Shown here: positions 17,648 through 27,074 of the stretch, in pieces | How the letters are laid out: each line of letters opens with the position of its first letter | Numbering within the stretch: the stretch's first letter is position 1 | Assembly: GCF_000376825.1 (NCBI RefSeq) | Contig: NZ_AQXW01000002.1 | Coordinates: forward strand, 140,492 to 204,491 | Reading direction: 5' to 3' | Origin: Demetria terragena DSM 11295 | Lineage (GTDB): Bacteria > Actinomycetota > Actinomycetes > Actinomycetales > Dermatophilaceae | Length of the DNA stretch: 64,000 nt | Made by a program: the position numbers and the translations under genes | Notes under the pieces: model-generated | Told to the model about the DNA's origin: nothing | Databases searched by the model: none | Seen by the model: only the letters and a program-made list of their open reading frames with translations

Positions 17648-18618
17648 GCTTGGCTCTCTCCATTGACTATGACATTTTCTAAGGGCTGTCCGCTGCGTAG
17701 GCGTTCGATGTTTACCGCAACGCATTCGATCCGTGCTGCGAACGTCTGGAGTGTTAGCCCAGACGTATGTGGAGTCATCACAACATTCGGCAGATCTGCG
17801 AAGGGCAGCGCCGACGGAGCGCCTTGGGATCCATCCGCTGGATAGGAATACCAGACATCGATAGCAGCTCCGCCAAGGCTGCCTGACCTCAAGGCCTCGA
17901 AGAGTGCCGCTTCGTCAACGACAGGTCCACGGCCCACATTGATAAGGACGCCTTGCGGCCCCAGAAGTTCCAGACGTCGTTGGCTAATGAGGCCGCGGCT
18001 CTCTGGCGTGAGCGGCGCGCTGACCACCAGCACGTCGGCAGCCTCACACACGTCATCGAGGGCATCGACTGGTGACCACTGCGGGTGCCCGGCGGCCCAG
18101 TTGGTAGCGGGGCGGGAGCGGGTCACCGCGTAGCCCTCCTGCACGCCAAGCGCCGCAAATGCCTGCCACGCGGCCTTGCCGATATTGCCGAAACCGACGA
18201 GGCCCACGCGTGCCGAGCGAAGGTCGCTGCGGTGCGGCAGCGCAGGGTGATATACGGGGGTTGACCAGGTGTCCTCTCGCAAGGCGCGATCTTGCGCGAG
18301 GAGGTCACGTCGCAGCAGCACAGCCATGGCGACGACATACTCCGCAATCGATTGTTCATGACAAAATGCGTTCGCGCACGTGGTTCCCTTCGGCAACGAC
18401 TCAAGCGCGATGCCGTCAGTGCCCGCGCCGACGACCTGGACGAGTCGCAGGCGGTCAGAGGTCTCGGCCTCGGCCCGGCCAAATTGGGGGCCGATGAATA
18501 CATCAACACCGGTCATCGACATCCCGTCGCTGTGCCATTCGAACTCGTCGTCAGGCAAACGGTCGCGCAGCAGTTGCTCGAAGGAGTGGAGGTTGGGGTC
18601 AGCCAAACGCACGCGCAT
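17644..18618 (-). CDS. D-2-hydroxyacid dehydrogenase family protein
   Basis: 324 residues. The NAD-binding motif is VGLVGFGNIGKAAW, the catalytic arginine lies in INVGRGPVVDE and the catalytic histidine in VMTPHTSGLT. This is the family of glycerate, phosphoglycerate and glyoxylate/hydroxypyruvate reductases. In this operon it may reduce or oxidise a 2-keto acid produced by the dehydratase/hydrolase pair. It lies 12 bp downstream of the dehydratase gene and overlaps the MHS transporter gene by 4 bp. Confidence 0.88.
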   Translation of the reverse strand: MRVRLADPNLHSFEQLLRDRLPDDEFEWHSDGMSMTGVDVFIGPQFGRAEAETSDRLRLVQVVGAGTDGIALESLPKGTTCANAFCHEQSIAEYVVAMAVLLRRDLLAQDRALREDTWSTPVYHPALPHRSDLRSARVGLVGFGNIGKAAWQAFAALGVQEGYAVTRSRPATNWAAGHPQWSPVDALDDVCEAADVLVVSAPLTPESRGLISQRRLELLGPQGVLINVGRGPVVDEAALFEALRSGSLGGAAIDVWYSYPADGSQGAPSALPFADLPNVVMTPHTSGLTLQTFAARIECVAVNIERLRSGQPLENVIVNGESQA

Positions 18619-18630
18619 GAGCGGGCCTCT

Positions 18631-20430
18631 CTAGTGATTGAAGCGTGGAAGGGACGTCAGCGCGCACACCTGTTGATAATCAGATGCGAGATCGAAGGCC
18701 ATGCCAACGTCCAATTGATTGACGTGGTCGCGATGCAGTTGCTGCCACGGCGTCTGGCTCGGCGGGACCGCGTAGCCGCCTGCCGCCTCAAGTCGGGCGC
18801 GTCGTTCCTGGAGCTCTGCGGGATCTAGGTCGACGTTGACCGTGCCCTTGGCCAAGTCGACCCGGATTCGGTCACCGGTCTGCAAGAGCGCAAGGTTGCC
18901 ACCTGCTGCCGCTTCGGGAGAGGCGTGCAGGATCGAGGGGGAGCCCGACGTGCCGGATTGCCTGCCATCGCCAATGCACGGCAATGACGAGAAACCCTGC
19001 TTCAGGAGATGCTTGGGTGGCTGCATGTTGACGACCTCGGCCGACCCGGGGTGACCGATCGGCCCGACGCCCCTCATGACCAGAATCGAGTTCTCGTCGA
19101 TCTCGAGATCGACGTCGTCAATATGACTAGCGTAATCCTCGGGTCCCTCGAAAACCACCGCGCTACCCGTGAATGCGTCTGGGTCTTTCGGGTCTTCCAG
19201 GTAGCGGCTACGAAATTCTGCCGAGATGCCACTTGACTTCATGATCGCCGAGTTAAAAATGTTTCCGCTGAGGACTCTAAAGCCAGCGCTCGTGAGAAGT
19301 GGGTTATCGAAGGAGCGTATGACCTCGCGGTCGCGCGACGGTTTTACTCCCTTTCCGATGCCTTCACCCGAGATGGTCGGTGCCGAAGTGTGCAAGAGTC
19401 CAGCGTTCGCAAGCTCGGCCAAAACAGCGCGTACTCCGCCTGCGCGCCAGAATTCTTCGCCAAGGTACTCACCGGCGGGCTGCATATTCACGAGGAGCGG
19501 TATGTCGTGGCCTATTTGCTGCCAGTCACGCATTGACAGCTCTATGCCCATTAGGCTGGCGATTGCGTTTAAATGAACGATAGCGTTAGTGGAGCCACCG
19601 ATCGCAGAACATACTCGTATCGCATTCTCGAATGCTGCGCGCGTCATGATTGTGCTTGGGCGTCGATCCTCAAGCACGGCGACCACCGCTGCGCGTCCGG
19701 TTTCATACGCCATCTCCGCGCGTGCTTGGTGAGGTCCGGGAATGGAAGCGCAATCCGGGAGGCTCATACCAAGGGCCTCAGCAAGGCAATTCATCGTCGA
19801 CGCAGTGCCCATGGTGTTGCAATGTCCGGCTGATGGCGCACCCGAACTGACTATGCGCCAATAGCCTTCTTCGTCAATTTCTCCGCGCGCGAATTTCTCG
19901 CGCGCCTTGAAGAGGATCGTGCCCGAGCCCACGCGCTCACCGTCCAGCCAACCGTTGAGCATCGGGCCGCCGGAAAACACAATGGCAGGAAGATCGGTCG
20001 TCGCCGCAGCCATCAGCGCGGCCGGGGTGGTCTTGTCGCATCCGGTGGTGAACACCACGCCGTCTAAGGGGTACCCGTGCAGCACCTCGACTTGGCTCAG
20101 GTACGACAGGTTCCGATCCAGCGCAGCGGTTGGCCGCCGACAAGTCTCCTGAATCGGGTGTACGCCGAATTCCATCGGGATTCCCCCAGCATCGCGAATA
20201 CCGGCGCGGAGGCGGTCGGCCAACTGCAGGTGGTGTCGATTGCATGGTGCCAGGTCAGACCCGGTTTGCGAGATGCCGATGATCGGGCGCCCGGACTGCA
20301 ACTCTTCGCGACTCAAGCCGTAGTTCATGAACCGCTCCAGATAGAGCACGCTCAAACCTGGTTCGTCGGCGTTGTCGAACCAGTCCTGCGAGCGGAGGGT
20401 TTTCTGCTGCCCGCCTGAACGCCCGGTCAT
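18631..20430 (-). CDS. IlvD/Edd-family sugar-acid dehydratase (arabonate/xylonate dehydratase-like)
   Basis: 599 residues. The three cysteines expected for the iron-sulfur cluster are in LAPCNRHHLQLA, TTGCDKTTPAALM and AGHCNTMGTASTM. GGSTNAIVHL and the C-terminal SGTSGSPSILHASPEAA are also family-typical. The N-terminal start LRSQDWF and the overall pattern are closer to pentonate dehydratases than to the IlvD of valine synthesis. It should convert an aldonic acid to its 2-keto-3-deoxy form; which aldonate is unknown. It is translated 5 bp after the FAA-hydrolase gene. Confidence 0.88.
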   Translation of the reverse strand: MTGRSGGQQKTLRSQDWFDNADEPGLSVLYLERFMNYGLSREELQSGRPIIGISQTGSDLAPCNRHHLQLADRLRAGIRDAGGIPMEFGVHPIQETCRRPTAALDRNLSYLSQVEVLHGYPLDGVVFTTGCDKTTPAALMAAATTDLPAIVFSGGPMLNGWLDGERVGSGTILFKAREKFARGEIDEEGYWRIVSSGAPSAGHCNTMGTASTMNCLAEALGMSLPDCASIPGPHQARAEMAYETGRAAVVAVLEDRRPSTIMTRAAFENAIRVCSAIGGSTNAIVHLNAIASLMGIELSMRDWQQIGHDIPLLVNMQPAGEYLGEEFWRAGGVRAVLAELANAGLLHTSAPTISGEGIGKGVKPSRDREVIRSFDNPLLTSAGFRVLSGNIFNSAIMKSSGISAEFRSRYLEDPKDPDAFTGSAVVFEGPEDYASHIDDVDLEIDENSILVMRGVGPIGHPGSAEVVNMQPPKHLLKQGFSSLPCIGDGRQSGTSGSPSILHASPEAAAGGNLALLQTGDRIRVDLAKGTVNVDLDPAELQERRARLEAAGGYAVPPSQTPWQQLHRDHVNQLDVGMAFDLASDYQQVCALTSLPRFNH

Positions 20431-20435
20431 CTAAC

Positions 20436-21296
20436 TCAGGCCTTCTGGGTGACGCAACGGTTTTCGAGGCGGCCTACGCCGTCGACTTCGACTACCACGG
20501 TGTCGCCGTCCTGCATCCAGACCGGTGGTGTGCGGAAGGCTCCAACCCCGCCTGGAGTTCCTGTGACAATGAGGTCACCTGGCTGAAGGGTGAACGCTCG
20601 CGAGCAGTAACTAATGATTTCCGCGACAGGGAAGTACATCAACGACGTGTGCGACTCCTGCATGACCTCGTCGTTGAGCAAACAGCGGATCGCCAGATTC
20701 TGCGGGTCCGGGACCTCGTCGGCGGTCACGATCGAGGGACCGCACGGCCCGAATGTCTCCAGCGACTTTCCCCGCGCCCACTGCAGGTCGGCGAACTGGA
20801 TGTCACGTGCAGACACGTCGTTGAATACGGTGTAGCCAAGGATGTGATCAAGAGCCGTGTCGACCGACACGTTGCGCGCTGCAGATCCAATCACCACCCC
20901 AAGCTCTGCCTCCCAGTCGATATTTTTCGTGTACGTCGGATCCCAGACGATGTCCTGTAGGTGCGCCGCCTGTGATGATGTGTGCTTGAGGAAGATCTCT
21001 GGAGCCGCTGGCTTGTCGGCGTTTTCTTCTGCGGCGTGTTCGGCATAGTTGCGCCCGATGGCGATGACATTGGTGGGTTTCGGCACGCTGGCGAGCAGCT
21101 GCGCACCTTCGAGATTCGCGGGAGGGCCGCCGTAGGTCGCTGCGGAGGTTTGTAGTCGGCTTGTGGCATCCGGGCCCGCCTCGATCAGTCCGGCCAGCGT
21201 GCTCGGACCGCCGAGGTCTGAGGCAAAAACGTCACCGGACTTGGTGTGGACGACGAGTTGCTCCACGCCATCGCAAAGATAGGACGTGAGGATCAT
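20436..21296 (-). CDS. Fumarylacetoacetate hydrolase (FAH) family protein
   Basis: 286 residues. Metal-ligand regions of the FAH fold are present: IFLKHTSSQ, the Glu pair in DWEAELGVVIG, NDVSARDIQ and VTGTPGGVG near the end. Members hydrolyse C-C bonds of diketo acids or hydrate or decarboxylate keto acids. Next to a sugar-acid dehydratase the most likely role is hydrolysis of a 2,4-diketo-3-deoxy-aldonate or related dehydration of a 2-keto-3-deoxy acid. Start ATG 21296 has AGGAG 6 bases upstream. The 45 bp before it contain a direct repeat of TCAGAAAT on the plus strand. Confidence 0.88.
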   Translation of the reverse strand: MILTSYLCDGVEQLVVHTKSGDVFASDLGGPSTLAGLIEAGPDATSRLQTSAATYGGPPANLEGAQLLASVPKPTNVIAIGRNYAEHAAEENADKPAAPEIFLKHTSSQAAHLQDIVWDPTYTKNIDWEAELGVVIGSAARNVSVDTALDHILGYTVFNDVSARDIQFADLQWARGKSLETFGPCGPSIVTADEVPDPQNLAIRCLLNDEVMQESHTSLMYFPVAEIISYCSRAFTLQPGDLIVTGTPGGVGAFRTPPVWMQDGDTVVVEVDGVGRLENRCVTQKA

Positions 21297-21341
21297 GGGG
21301 TGCTCCTGGATCTATGTCAGAAATATCAGAAATGTGCGGAG

Positions 21342-22298
21342 TTAGGCTGAGTCTGCGGTTCGACGAAATCCTGCAACCGACTCCTGGACGCCCTCGATGA
21401 GAGTCGTGAGCTCAGCTTCGGAAAGCAGATATTCGACCGATTGGTCGTCGACGTGTTCGACCGTCTCCGCTGTCGCTTCACCGCGGGAGATGAGGCCTTT
21501 GACGCCTACCGCGTTATCGATGGCTGAGATGACCTCATCGACAGTGTGCGAGCGAGCCCTGTTGTTGTGCACGAGGGCACCGTCGACCTCTGCTCGCGCC
21601 GAGGTGATGAAGTCCGCGGCGACATCCCCGGCATACCCGAGGGCGATAGTCCCGCCAAACTTGATGTCAAAAGACTGACCGGTTGCTGCGGCTCGCATGG
21701 CGAGGCTTGGATCCGCGGTGATGCCCTGATCGCGGCCCATTCCGTACACGATCGGCGGCCGCAGGCCCACCGAGCCAACACCTTGGTCAGCCCAAAAGGC
21801 GCGAGCCGTGAATTCGTTTGCCTGCTTGTAGGTTCCGTAGAAGCTCCGTGGGTCTAATGGTGAGTCGTCCGCCACAGTGCGGTCTGGGTAGTCCGCCGCT
21901 GGTCCAAATACCGCGACCGAGCTCGCATACGACAGTCCACGGACGTGTTGAGCGGCTTGTGCGCCGGCAAAGACGTTAACCGTGCCTAGAACGTTGACCT
22001 GCGCACCAAGGACCGGGTTGGCTCGGCAGAAGGGAAACTGAAGCCCGCCGAGGTGCACGATGTGGGTGATTTGACCGTCGGCGATGACGTCGGCCACGGC
22101 GGTTGGATCTGTCAGGTCACCCACGACACGGTTTACCGACTCTCGCTCGTCTGGATCCATCAGAAGCTGCCAGCGAGCATCGTCCTCGGACAGGTCGAAG
22201 GTCGTCACGGAGACCCCCTCACGCACTAGCTGAGCGACTACCCAGCTACCGATGCATCCCATCGCCCCGGTGACCAGGAACCTCTCGTCTGAACGCAT
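21342..22298 (-). CDS. NAD-dependent epimerase/dehydratase-family (extended SDR) dehydrogenase
   Basis: 318 residues. Rossmann motif GAMGCIGSWV at the N-terminus, acidic residue ending strand 2 (TTFDLSED), and the catalytic YGTYK (Tyr-x3-Lys) near residue 155. The family includes sugar-nucleotide epimerases but also D-erythronate-type and uronate dehydrogenases. In this operon an oxidation of a sugar or sugar acid fits better than cell-wall sugar synthesis. It is the first gene of the minus-strand sugar-acid operon, divergent from the LacI-type regulator, with an operator between them. Confidence 0.85.
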   Translation of the reverse strand: MRSDERFLVTGAMGCIGSWVVAQLVREGVSVTTFDLSEDDARWQLLMDPDERESVNRVVGDLTDPTAVADVIADGQITHIVHLGGLQFPFCRANPVLGAQVNVLGTVNVFAGAQAAQHVRGLSYASSVAVFGPAADYPDRTVADDSPLDPRSFYGTYKQANEFTARAFWADQGVGSVGLRPPIVYGMGRDQGITADPSLAMRAAATGQSFDIKFGGTIALGYAGDVAADFITSARAEVDGALVHNNRARSHTVDEVISAIDNAVGVKGLISRGEATAETVEHVDDQSVEYLLSEAELTTLIEGVQESVAGFRRTADSA

Positions 22299-22372
22299 TG
22301 CACGACCTTCCAGATAGATATGACGTAGACCACACTGGCCTCGATGAGTGAGTCAAGCACACCGCATGGTGG

Positions 22373-22388
22373 GTGCGCAACCGATTGC
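22373..22388 (+). promoter_or_regulatory. LacI-type operator, site 1
   Basis: GTGCGCAACCGATTGC contains the near-palindrome GCAACCGATTGC (22377-22388) with a central CG, as in LacI-family operators. It lies in the divergent region between the SDR gene and the LacI-type gene. The same 16 bases occur inverted at 29294-29309, and a close relative is at 28316-28327. Confidence 0.7.
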
Positions 22389-22422
22389 TCACAACCGAAC
22401 TCTGCTCCGGACGGTAAGCCCC

Positions 22423-22428
22423 TATACT
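22423..22428 (+). promoter_or_regulatory. -10 box of the LacI-type regulator gene (leaderless)
   Basis: TATACT ends 7 nt before the GTG at 22436 and is flanked by short inverted arms CCCCT and AGGGG. There is no Shine-Dalgarno sequence. Leaderless translation is the simplest reading. Confidence 0.5.
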
Positions 22429-22435
22429 CAGGGGT

Positions 22436-23464
22436 GTGGCGAGCCTGGCAGACGTCGCGCGTGCGGCCGGAGTTTCGAAGTCGATCGCGTCAAGGGCAAT
22501 CAGCGGGGATGCCAATGCCCGGATGAGCGCGGCGACCCGAGCGCGCGTGCTTGAAGCTGCCGCGGACCTCGATTACGTGGCCAACGCTCGAGCTCAGGCC
22601 CTTCGTCAATCGAAGTCAGGGGCGATCGGACTGATCGTCCCTGATGTGAATAATTCAGTTTTTGCCGAACTGCTCTCAGGCGTCCAGGATGCGACGAGTC
22701 GCCATAACACGGATGTGCTCCTGGGCCAGATCGACCCGAACGACAGGCCCAATCGTCGGCTAAATCGGTTGGTGCGGGAGGGGCGAGTCGACGGAATCTT
22801 GATCCAGCGCCGGGAGGATTACGACGATCAGATGCTGGCTGAGCTGCTGCGTCCGAGCTTGCCGGCGATCACTATTAACTCCAGAGTGCCGAGTCACATC
22901 GGGTCTGTGATCCTCGACGACGAGTCCGGTGCCAAGATCGCGACCGACTACTTGATCAGTCTCGGGCACCGCCGTATCGCGATGATCTCGGGCACGACAG
23001 CGCACGACAGCGCTCGTCGCCGTGAGGACGGTTTCCGTGCGGCTATGGCCGCTGGAGGCCTCGCGGTGCTCGATAAATGGGTCATTTCAGCGGGGTGGGA
23101 AGCTCCCGCCGGAGCCATGGCTGTTCAAAAACTCGAGGGTCTCACCACCGGACTTGGTCGAGCGGATTCACCCACAGCTCTGTTGGTCGCGAGTGTGAAC
23201 GCAGCACTCGGCGTTCTCGCAACAGTTCAGCGACTCGGACTACACGTTCCCGAAGACATTTCGATCCTCGCGATCAACACCACCTGGGTATCAGAGACGA
23301 TTCACCCACGTCTTAGCACGGTGCGGATGCCGCTCCGCGAACTCGGATCGGTCGCAGCCAGTGCTCTTCTGGAGCACCTTGCTGGAGCCGACCTGGCGGA
23401 CATCGTGGTCGGTGAGCCGCGACCAGAGCTATTAATCCGCGACACCACGGCGCCGCCCAGGTGA
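22436..23464 (+). CDS. LacI-family transcriptional regulator
   Basis: 342 residues. The N-terminal LacI headpiece is complete: SLADVARAAGVSKSIASRAI, hinge helix region VLEAAADLDYVANARAQALR. The periplasmic-binding-like sensor domain follows (GLIVPDVNNSVFAELL, VDGILIQRR, DLAD). It is divergent from the sugar-acid operon and convergent with the GntP gene. The conserved operator found at three places in the block makes it the likely repressor of both operons. The effector is probably the imported sugar acid or a derivative; this is inference. Confidence 0.92.
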   Translation: MASLADVARAAGVSKSIASRAISGDANARMSAATRARVLEAAADLDYVANARAQALRQSKSGAIGLIVPDVNNSVFAELLSGVQDATSRHNTDVLLGQIDPNDRPNRRLNRLVREGRVDGILIQRREDYDDQMLAELLRPSLPAITINSRVPSHIGSVILDDESGAKIATDYLISLGHRRIAMISGTTAHDSARRREDGFRAAMAAGGLAVLDKWVISAGWEAPAGAMAVQKLEGLTTGLGRADSPTALLVASVNAALGVLATVQRLGLHVPEDISILAINTTWVSETIHPRLSTVRMPLRELGSVAASALLEHLAGADLADIVVGEPRPELLIRDTTAPPR

Positions 23465-23504
23465 GTGAGAACGTCTTCGAGTGACGACGTAGTCCTGGCT
23501 CGCG

Positions 23505-24887
23505 TCAGAACGCCGCGTAGATCGCGAGCACGAGCGCGAAGCCGACGACGGATTCCAGTGCCTGTTGGACTGTCCAGGTCTTCAGCGTGGTCTTGACGTC
23601 GAGGTCCATGAGGCGGCCCACGAGCCAGAATCCTGAGTCGTTGACGTGCCCGGCAAATGCCGAACCGGCAGCAGCGGCCAGCGTAACGGCAGCGGTATCA
23701 ATGACACCGAAATTTGCCGTCGCGACCGCAGGGGCCAGGACGCCGGCTGTCGTCACTAATGCCACCGTCGCCGACCCCTGAGCCACTCTTAAGATCACCG
23801 CGATCAAGTATGTCGCGAAGATAAGTGGCATCCCTGTGTCCGACAGCGTTTGGGAGAGTGCGTCGCCGACTCCGGATGCCCGAAGAACCCCACCAAACAT
23901 GCCTCCCGCGCCTGTGATCAAGATGACGGCCGCAACGCTCCCGAGCGTTCGATCGACCAATTTTTCCAGAGCGGACCCCTCAACTCCGCGAAATCGACCA
24001 AGTACCAAAAGAGCAATGATTGCGGAAATGAGTAATGCTACTTGTGACGTCCCGATGAGCATGAGCGCCTTCACCCACGTATCGTCAAGGTCAACCTTTC
24101 CCGCTGACCCGAGCGCGCTGAGACTTGTATTCATAAAGATCAAAGCGATCGGCAAGATTAAGATTGTCAAAACCGTACGCAGGCTCGGGGGGTTTTCGGG
24201 TTGATCTGGGTCCTCGACGCCAAAGATGTTCGGCACAATCATGGGATACCGGGAATTTATGAACTTTGCCCATAGGTATCCGGTGACGTACCAGGTGGGT
24301 ACGGCAACAATGAGGCCAAGAAGCATCACCACGCCAAGGTCTGCCTCGAACGTGTCGGCTGCCGCCACGGGACCTGGGTGTGGCGGCAAGAAGACGTGCA
24401 TTACGGAGAAGGCGACTGCGCCACTAAAGCCATAGAGGAGGAGGTTGTTACCGCCAATGCGTCGGGCAACCGCGAAAATGATCGGCAACATGACGACAAG
24501 CCCAGCGTCGAAGAAAATGGGGAATCCGAGGAATAGTGAGCTGACTCCAAGGGCAAAGGCGGCCCGATCCTCGCCAAAGATATCGACCATTCGTTCCGCT
24601 ATCACCCGCGCGCCGCCAGAAGATTCAATGAGGCGACCTAAGACCGCCCCGAGCCCGATAAGCAGCGCAATCGGGCCGAGCGTTTCTCCGAAACTCTTGA
24701 TCATGACATCGTTGACGATTGAATCGAGGGGGATGCCAGTCGCCAGCGCGGTGAGGAGGGAAGCGATGATCAAGGCAAAGAATGCGTGCATCTTGACCTT
24801 GATCACAAGAACTAATATCAGGATGACCGCGGCGGCCGCGATGCCGAGCAGCGGGCCGGTGCTCAGAGTTTGTGACCAGTTCTCCAC
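23505..24887 (-). CDS. GntP-family gluconate/sugar-acid:H+ symporter
   Basis: 460 residues, strongly hydrophobic, about 12-14 membrane segments. Family features include GFPIFFDAGLVVMLPI, FLPPHPGPVAAA and AGSAFAGHVNDSGFWLV. GntP carriers import gluconate and other aldonates or small hydroxy acids. It is the last gene of the CoA-transferase operon, 31 bp after the flavoprotein gene, and suggests that the compound handled by this operon enters as a hydroxylated carboxylate. Confidence 0.92.
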   Translation of the reverse strand: MENWSQTLSTGPLLGIAAAAVILILVLVIKVKMHAFFALIIASLLTALATGIPLDSIVNDVMIKSFGETLGPIALLIGLGAVLGRLIESSGGARVIAERMVDIFGEDRAAFALGVSSLFLGFPIFFDAGLVVMLPIIFAVARRIGGNNLLLYGFSGAVAFSVMHVFLPPHPGPVAAADTFEADLGVVMLLGLIVAVPTWYVTGYLWAKFINSRYPMIVPNIFGVEDPDQPENPPSLRTVLTILILPIALIFMNTSLSALGSAGKVDLDDTWVKALMLIGTSQVALLISAIIALLVLGRFRGVEGSALEKLVDRTLGSVAAVILITGAGGMFGGVLRASGVGDALSQTLSDTGMPLIFATYLIAVILRVAQGSATVALVTTAGVLAPAVATANFGVIDTAAVTLAAAAGSAFAGHVNDSGFWLVGRLMDLDVKTTLKTWTVQQALESVVGFALVLAIYAAF

Positions 24888-24918
24888 AGTATCCTACCTA
24901 TTCGCCGGTTGCTTGCGG

Positions 24919-26289
24919 CTAGGACAGTGCGCTTCCGCGATTGAGCATTTGCTTCTGAATTGCACCCACGTCAAGATCGCGGATGGCCAGGTCGCCTTCG
25001 AGCGATAGGTGCGCTGCCACGCCTGCGGCGTGGCCATACTCAAAACACTGAGCGGTCACTCGGGCGGAGGCAAGTGCTTCGTGCTGGGCGCTAAGGCTGC
25101 GCCCAGCAATGATGATTCCCTCGGCTACGGCTGGAACTAATGCCCCGTAGGGGACGTCATAGTAATCGTCCAGGAGCCAATGCAACTTGGGACGGTCTCC
25201 GGAATGCAATTCGATCGGCCACGGTGATCGACATATCGAATCGCTGCGCTTCACGCAGCCTACAACGTCCTCGTTGGTCAACGTGGTCATTCCAGCGATC
25301 GTCCTCGTTTGGCGGATTCCCGCCTCAACCCCGGTATCCACCACAAAAGATTCTTTTAAGCCGGGGATGGATTCCGCAAGAAAACGGGCGTAGGAGCGGA
25401 CTTGGTGCCGCCCACCGATCTCTGCTTCCGTGAAGTCGGATGGGTTGATGACATTGAGCATCTCCCCATTCCTTCCCGTAAGGCGAGTTGCGTTGACCAT
25501 GAGTTCTCCGGGACGTGTGCTCGGAAAGATCCAGATCTTACGGCGAGGGAGGGTGAATCCGTGTTCATTAGCCTGATCGATGAGATCGGAGACCTTCGGG
25601 GGGCTGATCGTGTCTGGGCCCCAGAAGTCACTGAAGGCCTCCATATCAACGTTTCCAAGGCGGAAGAACATCGTCGGGTTCTGGATTGTGCCATCGTCTC
25701 CAAACCAGTAGTCGTAGCCACCTCGAGCAAGTACTGCGGCGTCGCCGGATGCGTCGACGATTCGCTTGGCCAGCACGACACTGGAACCCGCGTTGGATTC
25801 CAAGATCACGCCCGTGTAGGTATTTCCGTCCACAATCACGCCGGTCACGGCGCTGTGGAACAAGCACGTAACCCCTGCATCTTCGAGGAATTGGTCGGCA
25901 GTCTCGCGCCACTTGAGCGGGTCATGAGTGACGGTGTACGTCTTCCCGTAGATCTGCGGAGGTGTGAGCCCACGACGCTCAGCGATGGCAGATCTGAAGC
26001 GCTCGGTGAACCCGAAGACAACCTGCTCGGGAGTTCCCAGGTTTTGCTGGCTCAGGTACATCCCGCAGATCGTGCTCGACATGCCCGCCACCGCGGCGCC
26101 GCCGCAGAAGCCGTAACGCTCCACGAGCATGGTGCTGTGCCCTGCTTCGGCGGCGACAGTTGCCGCAGCGACTCCCGCCGCGCCGCCTCCGACCACTAGG
26201 ACGTCTACCTCAGCGAGTACCGGAACGTTGTCAGGCACTGCACTTGTGCGGGACAGAAGTTGCCAGCCAGGTATGGACGGTGTCGTCAT
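24919..26289 (-). CDS. FAD-dependent oxidoreductase (FAD_oxidored family)
   Basis: 456 residues. The dinucleotide-binding motif VLVVGGGAAGVAAATVAA starts near residue 31, with ERYGFCGGAA after it. A second FAD segment GALVPAVAEGIIIAGRS is near residue 400. No signal peptide or haem motif is seen, so it is a cytosolic flavoprotein. Members of this family oxidise hydroxy acids and other small substrates, but specificity cannot be inferred. The start overlaps the stop of the enoyl-CoA hydratase gene (ATGA). Confidence 0.85.
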   Translation of the reverse strand: MTTPSIPGWQLLSRTSAVPDNVPVLAEVDVLVVGGGAAGVAAATVAAEAGHSTMLVERYGFCGGAAVAGMSSTICGMYLSQQNLGTPEQVVFGFTERFRSAIAERRGLTPPQIYGKTYTVTHDPLKWRETADQFLEDAGVTCLFHSAVTGVIVDGNTYTGVILESNAGSSVVLAKRIVDASGDAAVLARGGYDYWFGDDGTIQNPTMFFRLGNVDMEAFSDFWGPDTISPPKVSDLIDQANEHGFTLPRRKIWIFPSTRPGELMVNATRLTGRNGEMLNVINPSDFTEAEIGGRHQVRSYARFLAESIPGLKESFVVDTGVEAGIRQTRTIAGMTTLTNEDVVGCVKRSDSICRSPWPIELHSGDRPKLHWLLDDYYDVPYGALVPAVAEGIIIAGRSLSAQHEALASARVTAQCFEYGHAAGVAAHLSLEGDLAIRDLDVGAIQKQMLNRGSALS

Positions 26290-27074
26290 CGCTCTTGCCT
26301 CAAATCTCTGGAGTCGCCAAATCGGGGCTTACGCTTCTCAACGAATGCGGCGATTCCCTCCTGACCATCAGTACTCATCAACAGTTCGCGAAGCGTGGAT
26401 CGTTCCTCGGCTAGCTTGAGGTCTGCCTCGACCGAGCCGCATAGCCGCTTGAGTGCGGCCAGCGCGGTGGTTGACCGTGCGGTGAGGTTGCCCGCGAGTT
26501 CGTGTGATCGTGAAAGCGCCGAGCCGTCGTCCACAGTCTCATTGACCAGGCCCCAGGCGAGGGCCGTGGCAGCATCGATGCGCTCGTCGAACATGGCTAC
26601 CCGCTTGGCGCGTCGGGCACCGATCTGAGCCGCTAAACGCTGGGTGCCGCCCCAGCCGGGAACCAAACCCAAGGTGATCTCAGGAAGGCCAAGTTGAGCG
26701 GTTTGGCCCATCACGACGAGGTCACAGGCCAGGACGATCTCGAAGCCCCCTCCCAACGCCATGCCCTCGACCGCGGCGATCACCGGAACTGGGACCGTCG
26801 CAAGGGCTTCGGTCGTGGCAGCCGCGGCCATTGTCAGTCGGTGACTTGCAGCTAAGCTTCCTGCGGAGTACACCTTGATGTTGGCACCTGCGCAAAAGAA
26901 ATCTCCACCGTGGAGCACGATGGCGCTTACATCGTCGGGTCTGGCGACTAACGCATCACGCAAAGCATCGAGCATCGTCAAATCGAGAGCGTTGCGTTGA
27001 CGGGGCCGATCGAGTGTGATATCACGAACCCCATCGGAGTCCACGACCTTAATGCCACACTCCTCGGCGGTCAT
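26286..27074 (-). CDS. Enoyl-CoA hydratase/isomerase family protein
   Basis: 262 residues, crotonase fold. Oxyanion-hole segments FFCAGANI and GMALGGG are present. Both glutamates used by true hydratases are in place: GGGFEIVLACDL and LPEITLGLVPGWGG. It therefore probably hydrates a 2,3-enoyl-CoA. It is translationally coupled on both sides (ATGA overlaps with the CoA-transferase and the flavoprotein genes), so the three products likely act on one compound. Confidence 0.9.
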   Translation of the reverse strand: MTAEECGIKVVDSDGVRDITLDRPRQRNALDLTMLDALRDALVARPDDVSAIVLHGGDFFCAGANIKVYSAGSLAASHRLTMAAAATTEALATVPVPVIAAVEGMALGGGFEIVLACDLVVMGQTAQLGLPEITLGLVPGWGGTQRLAAQIGARRAKRVAMFDERIDAATALAWGLVNETVDDGSALSRSHELAGNLTARSTTALAALKRLCGSVEADLKLAEERSTLRELLMSTDGQEGIAAFVEKRKPRFGDSRDLRQER